Of a stretch of 64,000 nt of DNA, positions 53,362 through 61,091 are shown piece by piece. The first letter of the stretch is position 1; every line of letters starts with the position of its first letter. This DNA is from Paenibacillus sp. Soil766 (GTDB lineage: Bacteria; Bacillota; Bacilli; Paenibacillales; NBRC-103111). The translations under genes were made by a program, and so were the position numbers. The notes below the pieces were generated by a model. It made no database searches. It was not told the DNA's origin and saw nothing but the letters and a program-made list of their open reading frames with translations. The DNA lies in NCBI RefSeq assembly GCF_001428105.1, contig NZ_LMSJ01000012.1:246569-310568 (forward strand), read 5' to 3'.

Positions 53362-54300
53362 GTGAATTCCATAGTAGATCAACTAACCAGCAGCGTGAAA
53401 TCAAATGAAAGTCGCCCTGTCGTCACCAAGTGGACTCAAAATCAGCATCGACAAGATCGAATAATGAGGTGGTTGTTTGTAGGTAGTGCTGCTTTAGTTT
53501 CTGCCATCATTTTCTCTATCATTGTTTTCGTTGGTATGCAAGGGATCAAAACTTTTCAAGGTGTGAGTCCTCTCGAGTTTTTCTTCTCAACCGACTGGAC
53601 GCCTGGTCAAAATAAATTCGGTGCATTTCCATTTCTATACAGCACATTGCTCATGACACTTGTAGCTGTCGTTATCTCCGTTCCGCTAGCCTTATCAGGT
53701 GCGTTGTTTATGGCGAAAATTGCTCCCAAATGGATGCGTGAGATCATGCGTCCTGCAACTGATTTATTCGTCGGCATTCCATCCGTTGTCTATGGATTGA
53801 TCGGGATGACAGTCATTGTGCCGGCATTAGGCAGAATGACAGGCGGAGTGGCTTACGGTATTTTACCAGCGGCTATCATCTTAGCCATTATGATTCTCCC
53901 TACTATTCTGTCCATTTCAGAAGATGCCATTCGTTCACTTCCGGGTCGTTTAGAAGAAGCTTCACTGGCATTAGGAGCAACACGGTGGCAAACGATGTGG
54001 CGTGTACTCTTGCCAGCGGCAAGACCTGGTATTCTGACGGCAATCATCCTCGGGATGGGCCGCGCGATCGGGGAAACGATGGCCGTATTCATGGTTATTG
54101 GGAACTCGCCTCAAATGCCCAAATCGCTTCTCGATTCAACGACAGTGTTAACAACAGCCATCGTTAAAGATATGGGGAATACGAATTACGGCTCAACTTG
54201 GAACAATGCGCTCTATTTGATGGCGCTGCTTCTCCTTGTCATCTCCTTATCTCTCATTCTCATCATTCGTATCGTAGCTAAGAGGAGTGAACTCAAATGA
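53362..54300 (+). CDS. pstC: Phosphate ABC transporter permease PstC
   Basis: GTG 53362 follows AAAGGGGA. The 312-residue protein has six membrane segments and the PstC signature region VGIPSVVYGLIGMTVIVPAL, with the EAA loop EEASLALGATRWQTMWRVLL. A charged N-terminal tail of ~45 residues precedes the first segment. Its stop overlaps the pstA start (ATGA). It forms the phosphate channel with PstA. Confidence 0.95.
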   Translation: MNSIVDQLTSSVKSNESRPVVTKWTQNQHRQDRIMRWLFVGSAALVSAIIFSIIVFVGMQGIKTFQGVSPLEFFFSTDWTPGQNKFGAFPFLYSTLLMTLVAVVISVPLALSGALFMAKIAPKWMREIMRPATDLFVGIPSVVYGLIGMTVIVPALGRMTGGVAYGILPAAIILAIMILPTILSISEDAIRSLPGRLEEASLALGATRWQTMWRVLLPAARPGILTAIILGMGRAIGETMAVFMVIGNSPQMPKSLLDSTTVLTTAIVKDMGNTNYGSTWNNALYLMALLLLVISLSLILIIRIVAKRSELK

Positions 54301-55154
54301 CAAGTAAAACAACGGATCGTATCGCGACCCTATACTTCTGGACATCGGGCATCGTCATTATCGGGATACTGGCATGGTTTCTCGTCCGCATCCTAGGCGA
54401 TGGAATCCCGCACTTATCCTGGCATTTTATCTTCGGTAAACCCGAAGAGATTAAAGCGGGCGGCGGTGTAGGGCCACAACTGTTCAACTCGTTCTATGTG
54501 CTGTTCCTATCACTCGTGATTTCGATTCCGATCGGTTTATTTTCAGGTATTTACTTAGCGATTTATGCACAAAAGAATTGGTTCACGGACCTCGTCCGAA
54601 TTTCCGTTGAGGCACTATCTTCCGTACCATCTATCGTGTTTGGTCTATTCGGATTTCTATTATTCGCTAATTTGCTTGGGCTCAAATTTTCAATCATTGG
54701 CGGCGCGGCCACCGTGGCACTGTTGAATCTTCCCGTCATGGTACGGGTTACGGAAGAAGCCATTCGCACTGTGCCTGACTCCTACTGGGAAGCAAGTTTG
54801 GCACTGGGCTCAACTAAATGGCAGGCGATCCGTAAGGTGCTCATTCCAGCAGCATTACCAAACTTAATTACCGGGATCACCTTGATTGCCGGTCGTGCAC
54901 TTGGTGAATCAGCAATTCTCATCTACACGGCTGGGTTGTCCGTTTCACGCTTTTTCCCTGATTTCAACCCGCTCAAAATGGGAGAGACGCTCTCTGTTCA
55001 TCTCTGGTACATCGGTGCAGAAGCACTTGTTCCGGATGCAAAAGAAATTGCTAAAGGCAGTGCTGCTCTACTCTTAATCGTTGTCTTAATCTTTAATCTG
55101 CTGGTATCGATACCGAGTCGAATCTTACAAAAAAGACTTTCCGGGGGGAAATAA
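54297..55154 (+). CDS. pstA: Phosphate ABC transporter permease PstA
   Basis: ATG 54297 overlaps the pstC stop by 4 bases. The 285-residue protein has six membrane segments, the conserved SSVPSIVFGLFGFLLFANLL region and the EAA loop YWEASLALGSTKWQAIRKVL. It is the second channel subunit, followed 3 bases later by pstB. Confidence 0.95.
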   Translation: MTSKTTDRIATLYFWTSGIVIIGILAWFLVRILGDGIPHLSWHFIFGKPEEIKAGGGVGPQLFNSFYVLFLSLVISIPIGLFSGIYLAIYAQKNWFTDLVRISVEALSSVPSIVFGLFGFLLFANLLGLKFSIIGGAATVALLNLPVMVRVTEEAIRTVPDSYWEASLALGSTKWQAIRKVLIPAALPNLITGITLIAGRALGESAILIYTAGLSVSRFFPDFNPLKMGETLSVHLWYIGAEALVPDAKEIAKGSAALLLIVVLIFNLLVSIPSRILQKRLSGGK

Positions 55155-55157
55155 CAT

Positions 55158-55925
55158 ATGGCTATCGCGACGAAGTATAAAATTAAAGCAGAGAAATTGA
55201 ATTTATTTTATGGAGATAATCAGGCGCTTCACGACGTAGATCTAAGCATTGAAACAGGAACCATTGCCGCCTTGATTGGACCTTCCGGTTGTGGGAAATC
55301 TACCTTCCTGCGTACCTTAAACCGTATGAATGATCTTATTGATAGTGTGCGGATCACAGGGAATGTAGCCGTGGATGGACACAATATTTATGGCCCCGAT
55401 TCCGATGTCGTTTCGCTGCGTAAACGTGTGGGCATGGTATTTCAACGTCCGAATCCATTCCCAATGAGCATCTATGATAACATCGCCTATGGTCCACGAA
55501 TTCATGGGATCAAGAAGAAGGCTGTGTTAGATGAAATTGTAGAACGCAGTCTCAAACAAGCTGCACTTTGGGACGAAGTCAAGGATCGTCTGAATAAGTC
55601 TGCGATGGGATTATCCGGTGGACAACAGCAACGCTTGTGTATTGCACGGCTGCTCGCTGTAGAACCAGATGTTCTGCTGATGGATGAGCCGACCTCGGCT
55701 TTGGATCCTATTTCAACATTGAAAGTAGAAGAACTTACACAAACGTTAAAAGAGAAATATACGATCATCATCGTGACACACAACATGCAACAAGCAGCGA
55801 GAATTTCAGATAGAACGTCTTTCTTCCTGAACGGTTATTTAGTCGAAACCGACCAAACCGATAAGATCTTCACGAATCCGAATGATCAACGTACAGAAGA
55901 TTACATTACCGGACGTTTCGGTTAA
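55158..55925 (+). CDS. pstB: Phosphate ABC transporter ATPase PstB
   Basis: The 255-residue ATPase has Walker [10 protein letters not shown], the signature LSGGQQQR, Walker [13 protein letters not shown] and the switch His in [15 protein letters not shown]. The start [20 protein letters not shown] is typical of PstB. It energises phosphate uptake by PstCA and takes part in phosphate signalling with PhoU. Confidence 0.96.
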   Translation: MAIATKYKIKAEKLNLFYGDNQALHDVDLSIETGTIAALIGPSGCGKSTFLRTLNRMNDLIDSVRITGNVAVDGHNIYGPDSDVVSLRKRVGMVFQRPNPFPMSIYDNIAYGPRIHGIKKKAVLDEIVERSLKQAALWDEVKDRLNKSAMGLSGGQQQRLCIARLLAVEPDVLLMDEPTSALDPISTLKVEELTQTLKEKYTIIIVTHNMQQAARISDRTSFFLNGYLVETDQTDKIFTNPNDQRTEDYITGRFG

Positions 55926-55948
55926 AACACATAAAGGGAGAGATACAC

Positions 55949-56608
55949 ATGGATGCAAGACCAGGGTTTCACCTGTCGTTGGCACTACTGCAGAAGGAAT
56001 TACAGCAAATGGGGGAAAGTGTAGAGGATTTAATTTATACCTCCGTAGAGTCCCTTGCCAAGCTGGACGAGAAAGCCGCACAGCAAGTCATCCAGAAGGA
56101 CGATCTCATTGATGATTATTTAATGACCATTGATGAGCTCTGCCTACGATTAATTGCTCTTCAACAACCCATGGCTAGTGATCTGAGAATTATTGGAACG
56201 GCGCTTAAGATTGCGACTGATTTGGAACGTATCGCAGATCATGCGGTTGATATTGCCAAGATCACGATTCGTTTTGCAGGTGAAGAGTTGGTGAAGCCGC
56301 TAGAAGTCATTCCGCAAATGGCTGAAATTGCTATCGAAATGTTGCACGAGAGCCTCCTTTCTTATACGGAACGCGATGTACACAGGGCAGCATCGTTGGC
56401 CGAGAAGGATGATCGTGTAGATAAGTTGTACAGCACAGTGATGCAGGAACTGATGGGGATGATGGGAACGGATTATCACCGGAATCGTCAATTGACCCAT
56501 CTGTTGTTTGTTGCACATTTCTTGGAGCGTGTGGCAGATCATACGACGAATATCGGCGAAGGCGTCATCTACATGGTTACGGGGAAACGGAAAGATCTGA
56601 ACGTGTAA
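55949..56608 (+). CDS. phoU: Phosphate signalling protein PhoU
   Basis: The 219-residue protein consists of two similar three-helix bundles, with metal-cluster motifs in the conserved repeats DLERIADHAVDIAK (first half) and FLERVADHTTNIGEG (second half). PhoU links Pst activity to the Pho sensor kinase and limits phosphate uptake. It follows pstB after 23 bases and closes the operon; no phoPR genes are in the window. Confidence 0.95.
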   Translation: MDARPGFHLSLALLQKELQQMGESVEDLIYTSVESLAKLDEKAAQQVIQKDDLIDDYLMTIDELCLRLIALQQPMASDLRIIGTALKIATDLERIADHAVDIAKITIRFAGEELVKPLEVIPQMAEIAIEMLHESLLSYTERDVHRAASLAEKDDRVDKLYSTVMQELMGMMGTDYHRNRQLTHLLFVAHFLERVADHTTNIGEGVIYMVTGKRKDLNV

Positions 56609-56615
56609 CGACATA

Positions 56616-56672
56616 GAGAAGGGCCATCTCCCGTAGTAGACTCAAATCTACTTCGGGGATGGCCCTTTTCTC
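56616..56672. terminator. Bidirectional terminator after phoU
   Basis: GAGAAGGGCCATCTCCCGTAGTA pairs with TACTTCGGGGATGGCCCTTTTCTC in a long, slightly mismatched stem between the convergent phoU and kinase genes. Confidence 0.9.
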
Positions 56673-56688
56673 TCCACACAAGAAGAAT

Positions 56689-58266
56689 TTAAATGTTTCC
56701 GGATTGAAGCGGGAATCGAATGAGGAAAGTCGTCCCATTCGGACCGGAACTCACTTCAATCGCAGCGTGATGCCTGGCTGCAATACTATAGCAAATGGCT
56801 AAGCCGAGCCCAGTCCCTTCATCCTTCGTCGTGAAGAAGGGGCGACCTAGCTTCTCCAAATGCTCTGCCTTAATACCGCTGCCTTGGTCAGCGATTAAGA
56901 GGACAACGTGCTCAGGTTCGTGATAGGTTTGGATCGATAGCGTGCCGCCAATGTTCATGGCTTCAAGCCCATTCATACACATGTTCAGAATAAGCTGTCG
57001 CATTTCTTTGTCGTCAAGTTGGATCTCTGGACAGTAGCCGAACTGACCATTAACATGCTTGCCTGACATGACAGCTTCTGCTTGAATCAGAGGCAATAAA
57101 CTTTCAATGATGCGGTTAATACTCTCAGGACGTTGATAGGATTGTTTATTTTTGGCAAGAGAAAGATATTCCGTAATAATCTCGTTCGCCCTGTCCAATT
57201 CTTCTAACATGATGGGGATATATTCTTTTTGCATATGGCGATCATTTTCTTGAAAGAGTTGAAGAAAGCCGCGGATGGTCGTCATTGGATTCCGAATTTC
57301 ATGCGCGATACCTGCAGCCATTTCTCCGACTAGGTTTAATTGAGCAAGGCGTGCCATTTCGGTTTCAAAACGAAGACTTTCCGTAATATCAACTGCGACA
57401 TGCAGCAAGCAATTTTCATCCTCGATATCGATGAACTCTGTGGATAGGAGCGCAGTCCGAATGTCGCCGGATTTGGTAACGTAACGAACCTTCTCATTAC
57501 GGACAATTTCGCCATATTTCGCTGGATTATTGTGATCATCACGCATCAGATTCAAGGCTGTACCAATAATCTCGTCTCCATAACCTGTATGCTGCTTCCA
57601 GCTTTCATTAACTTCCAGATAGGCAAGATCAGGAAGTCGACGGATAGCCATTAAGGAGGGGGAAAGGATGAACATTTTTTTGAAATGTTCTTGGGAGTTT
57701 ATAAGTTTCTCGTGGGCATCGACCAGCTCAGATGTACGTTCTTCGACCCAATTTTCGAGGAGTAAGTTTTGCTCTATTAATTTCTCCTCGGCTTCAGCAA
57801 GCTTGCGATTCGTTTCTTCTAGAGCTAATGTGCGTTTATGTAAAAGCTCGCTTTGAGCCTTCAGCTTCTGATGGTTCAGATGCATATTAACGAAGCCATC
57901 CACCTTCATGCGCAGCATTTTGGGATGTACAGGTTTAAATAAGTAATCAATCGAACCGACATGATAGCCTCGCAATACATGCTCAATCGAAGTGCTCAAG
58001 GCTGTTAAGAAAATAATTGGGATATCTTGACAAGCTTTTCGTTGTTTTATCAATTCTACGGTTTCAAAACCGCTAAGTCCTGGCATTTGCACATCCATCA
58101 AAATAACAGCAATATGATCAGCAGGCTCTTTTAATAAATAGCGAAGTGCTTCCTCCCCTGATTGTAATGAAATAACGTCATAGGAAGAAGAGGCCAGAAT
58201 GCTATTAAGCGCCAGCAAGTTTTCATAGCGATCATCTACCGCCAAGATTTTTACTTGTTGTTCCAT
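56689..58266 (-). CDS. REC-PAS-histidine kinase hybrid (soluble)
   Basis: GAAAGGA lies 6 bases before ATG 58266 (MEQQVKILAVDDRYENLLAL), so the longer frame to 58302 is not used. The 525-residue protein has an N-terminal receiver domain (VDD, ILMDVQMPG, TALS, FKP), a coiled coil (~130-195), a PAS domain (~200-310), a HisKA box with the phospho-acceptor His (GEMAAGIAHEIRNPMTTIRG) and an HATPase domain (NMCMNGLEAM, DQGSGI, GTGLGLAIC). The H-box resembles the KinA-KinE sporulation kinases. There are no membrane segments. It is divergent from the EAL-GGDDF gene with only ~190 bp between starts. Partner regulator unknown. Confidence 0.92.
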   Translation of the reverse strand: MEQQVKILAVDDRYENLLALNSILASSSYDVISLQSGEEALRYLLKEPADHIAVILMDVQMPGLSGFETVELIKQRKACQDIPIIFLTALSTSIEHVLRGYHVGSIDYLFKPVHPKMLRMKVDGFVNMHLNHQKLKAQSELLHKRTLALEETNRKLAEAEEKLIEQNLLLENWVEERTSELVDAHEKLINSQEHFKKMFILSPSLMAIRRLPDLAYLEVNESWKQHTGYGDEIIGTALNLMRDDHNNPAKYGEIVRNEKVRYVTKSGDIRTALLSTEFIDIEDENCLLHVAVDITESLRFETEMARLAQLNLVGEMAAGIAHEIRNPMTTIRGFLQLFQENDRHMQKEYIPIMLEELDRANEIITEYLSLAKNKQSYQRPESINRIIESLLPLIQAEAVMSGKHVNGQFGYCPEIQLDDKEMRQLILNMCMNGLEAMNIGGTLSIQTYHEPEHVVLLIADQGSGIKAEHLEKLGRPFFTTKDEGTGLGLAICYSIAARHHAAIEVSSGPNGTTFLIRFPLQSGNI

Positions 58267-58364
58267 CTGTTGTCCTTTCCGCACGAGATCTGCTATACGC
58301 ACCTACAATCCATATCTCACCTTTTCGAGGAAAAAGTGTAATTCCCTCTTTTTTTCTGAAAGTC

Positions 58365-58418
58365 TTTACATACATTTTACATATGGTTAATCTTACCTAT
58401 CATTTGATTTGATAGACT
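58365..58418 (+). promoter_or_regulatory. PhoP-box-like promoter of EAL-GGDDF gene
   Basis: TTTACA (58365), TTTACA (58376), TTAATC (58387) and TATCAT (58398) lie at exact 11-bp steps, and TAGACT (58413-58418) starts 48 bases after the first, the same geometry as at pstS and pstC. The gene starts 36 bases further on. Confidence 0.75.
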
Positions 58419-58453
58419 TGGGATACAAGCAGAAATAGATGAGGATGATGGAC

Positions 58454-60196
58454 ATGCTTACTCAGTCAGAAGTCGCGATAGAGTTTCATAAATTAATAGA
58501 AGAACAACGTATTTCTTCCGTGTATCAACCAATTGTATCCTTGCAAGATGGACAAGTGATGGGGTATGAAGCACTAACTCGCGGTCCGGTGGACGGCCCT
58601 TTTCATTCGCCACTTGCGATGTTTCAATATGCGGAGGGGCAAGGTGAGTTATATCGTCTAGAGCAGTTAGCGCGTGAGAAGGCCATACAAGGATCCATTT
58701 TGGAACACGCACAACAGTTGTTATTTATTAATATCTCGTCACATGTTTTAGAGGATCCTGGCTTTATGCCAGGTAAGACGCTTGAGATTCTGCAGAAGTA
58801 CGGACTTCGTCCGAGCAATGTCGTATTCGAGATTACGGAAAGAAGTTCGATCGAGGACTTCACTTTGGCCAAGAAAATTCTAGCCCATTATCGGACACAA
58901 GGTTATCGTATTGCGATTGATGATGCGGGGGCGGGATATTCTTCACTCCAAGCGATTGCCGAGCTTCAGCCTGACTTCATTAAGATCGATCGTTCACTGA
59001 TTGAAAATATTCATTTGAATAAAGTGAAAGCCTATATTCTCGAAACCTTCGTTACATTTGCTCAGAAAATGAACATTTCGTTGATCGCTGAGGGCATTGA
59101 ACAAGTTGAGGAGCTAGCCAAATTAACTCAAATGGGTGTGCATTATGCGCAAGGTTTTTTACTCGGGAGACCTTCTACAACCATTGCGACAGTTCAAGAC
59201 ACACATAAAATGACCATTTGGCAGCATCGCAGCGTACAAGGGGGTACGATGTCTTGGCAAATTGGCGAACTGAAAACACCCGTTGGTGTGTTCCATACGA
59301 AAGTGCAAATTTCGGAAGTCGCAGAGTTTTTCAAAAGGAATCAAGAGGCTGTCGGGGTTGTCATTGTTTATGATGATGAGCCGCGCGGCCTTGTGATGAG
59401 AGAACGTCTATTCCAGCATTTGGCTGGACAATATGCCTACTCGCTGTACTGGAATCGAACGATTGATAGCGTGATGGATGATTCTCCTTTGATCGTGGAT
59501 GAGTTAACGCCTGTGGAACAAGTGTCCCAGCTCGCAACTTCTCGTGCAATTCATCATTTATACGACCTTGTCATCATTACAAGCCAGGGGAAAATGGCGG
59601 GCTCAGCGTCTATTCGAACGATACTAGAGAGTATTACGAATGTGAAAATGGAGTCGGCTCGCGTTGCAAATCCACTAACAGGACTTCCTGGGAATTTGCA
59701 AATTAATCGCGAATTGAACAAGCGAATAACTGCGAGAGTGCCTTTCCATGTCATTTATGCCGATTTGGATTATTTTAAATGGTACAATGACCGCTTTGGT
59801 TTTCAAAAAGGGGATCAATTAATTCAATATATGGCGGACTTAATGCAGCAAGCGATTGCTTTCTATGGAACACCAAGCGATTTTGTCGGACATGTCGGCG
59901 GGGATGATTTTATTGCGATCTCCACCTCATTATCACCGAAACTCTTGTGTCAAGAAATCATCAGTCGGTTCGAAACGGGTGTCCGGATGTTCTATGAAGA
60001 TGAAGATTGGGAATATGTGGTGGATCGGGGTGGCAAACAAGTGAAAAGCGAAGGGGTCACGGTGTCCTTATCCTTAGTCATCTGCAGCTGTGAGTCCCCT
60101 ATTTCACTAGACTATATTTCTCAAACAGCGGCTCAGCTCAAAAAGAAAGCGAAGGCGCATCAAGGCAGTATTTATTGTTTTCAAACGATTGGATAA
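58454..60196 (+). CDS. EAL-CBS-GGDDF cyclic-di-GMP enzyme
   Basis: The frame opens at ATG 58439, but GAGGATG (58441-58447) lies 6 bases before ATG 58454 (MLTQSEVAIEFHKLIEEQR), which is chosen (580 residues). The EAL domain (~15-245) keeps all catalytic motifs: YEALTRG, FINISS, FEITERSS, IDDAGAGYSSL, FIKIDRSLI, AEGIE and QGFLLGRP, so phosphodiesterase activity is likely. A CBS-like pair (~275-395) follows. The GGDEF domain (~405-580) reads GGDDF and keeps NPLTGLPGN and ADLDYFKWYND; the E-to-D change may lower cyclase activity. Its promoter looks PhoP-controlled. It may lower or set cyclic-di-GMP under phosphate starvation; direction is uncertain. Confidence 0.93.
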   Translation: MLTQSEVAIEFHKLIEEQRISSVYQPIVSLQDGQVMGYEALTRGPVDGPFHSPLAMFQYAEGQGELYRLEQLAREKAIQGSILEHAQQLLFINISSHVLEDPGFMPGKTLEILQKYGLRPSNVVFEITERSSIEDFTLAKKILAHYRTQGYRIAIDDAGAGYSSLQAIAELQPDFIKIDRSLIENIHLNKVKAYILETFVTFAQKMNISLIAEGIEQVEELAKLTQMGVHYAQGFLLGRPSTTIATVQDTHKMTIWQHRSVQGGTMSWQIGELKTPVGVFHTKVQISEVAEFFKRNQEAVGVVIVYDDEPRGLVMRERLFQHLAGQYAYSLYWNRTIDSVMDDSPLIVDELTPVEQVSQLATSRAIHHLYDLVIITSQGKMAGSASIRTILESITNVKMESARVANPLTGLPGNLQINRELNKRITARVPFHVIYADLDYFKWYNDRFGFQKGDQLIQYMADLMQQAIAFYGTPSDFVGHVGGDDFIAISTSLSPKLLCQEIISRFETGVRMFYEDEDWEYVVDRGGKQVKSEGVTVSLSLVICSCESPISLDYISQTAAQLKKKAKAHQGSIYCFQTIG

Positions 60197-60209
60197 CACT
60201 TATGCGGGT

Positions 60210-60959
60210 TCAGAAAGTAAAGATCAATTGTTTGAATGAACGAACGATGATCACTTTTTGCTTCCCGATCCGCCTCTCTGAAATTTTCTTAATATTGGCC
60301 GGGTGAATCCAGACCGCATCCATCCCCGTAGAAGATGCACCAACAACATCATTCCGCCACGAATTTCCAACCATCACACTCTGGCTCGCAGCCGTGTTCA
60401 TCGATTTCAGGGCTCCCTCAAAAATCGCGGGATGCGGCTTTCGCGGTCCATCATTCTCCGTTGTAAACAAACGCTCCTGATCGAACCATGAGGTCAGCTT
60501 CATTTTCTCCAAATTACGTTGCAGTCGATTCCGATTCCCATTTGAGATAATTGCCAGCTTATATTGACGTGACAGCACCTCTAATGTGTCTTCTACCCCT
60601 GGGAATAAAGCTACGAAATTGTCCTCTTTCTCTTCGATCTGATTGAAGAAGATTCGTGTAAACGCCGTAGTCACTTGCATTGGAAATGGATGGAGTGCTT
60701 TGATTAAACAAATATGCCGCAGCTCGTCTGGCGAGATGGGGCTTCGGATAGGCGTTTTGCGATGGCGGCTCCATTCGGACTTATAGCTAAGCAGTGCCTC
60801 TTGCGCGGTCAATTTCGTATCCTCTGGTTCCCACCTTGCCGTGAAATCCTGCATAACCTCAAGAAAAGCGGAATCGAAGCATTGTCTGCGATCTAAGATG
60901 GTATTATTCATATCAAAAAATATAACCTTTTTACGTGTGGGTGAGAAAAAAGGACTCAT
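60210..60959 (-). CDS. HAD-superfamily hydrolase-like protein with altered motif I
   Basis: The 249-residue protein has the HAD core with a C1 cap: motif I FFDMNNTILDRR, motif II IISNGN, motif III with Lys in GPRKPHPAIFEGAL, and motif IV GNSWRNDVVGASSTGM. Motif I normally reads DxDxT/V; here it is D-M-N-N-T, so the second Asp (the acid/base) is Asn. Catalysis may be slowed or lost, or this may be a variant subfamily. AGGAGGT precedes the start. It stands alone between convergent and divergent genes. Confidence 0.85.
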   Translation of the reverse strand: MSPFFSPTRKKVIFFDMNNTILDRRQCFDSAFLEVMQDFTARWEPEDTKLTAQEALLSYKSEWSRHRKTPIRSPISPDELRHICLIKALHPFPMQVTTAFTRIFFNQIEEKEDNFVALFPGVEDTLEVLSRQYKLAIISNGNRNRLQRNLEKMKLTSWFDQERLFTTENDGPRKPHPAIFEGALKSMNTAASQSVMVGNSWRNDVVGASSTGMDAVWIHPANIKKISERRIGKQKVIIVRSFKQLIFTF

Positions 60960-61091
60960 ACGGAGAACCTCCTTCTGAAGACCGGACCATCCAAACTTAC
61001 TCTCCTTAGATGTTTATGTAGCGAACCGTTTTTTTATTTTTATTTCGTATGCTATGATGAAGGAAGTATGTCTAAAATTGGGGTGGAACTT

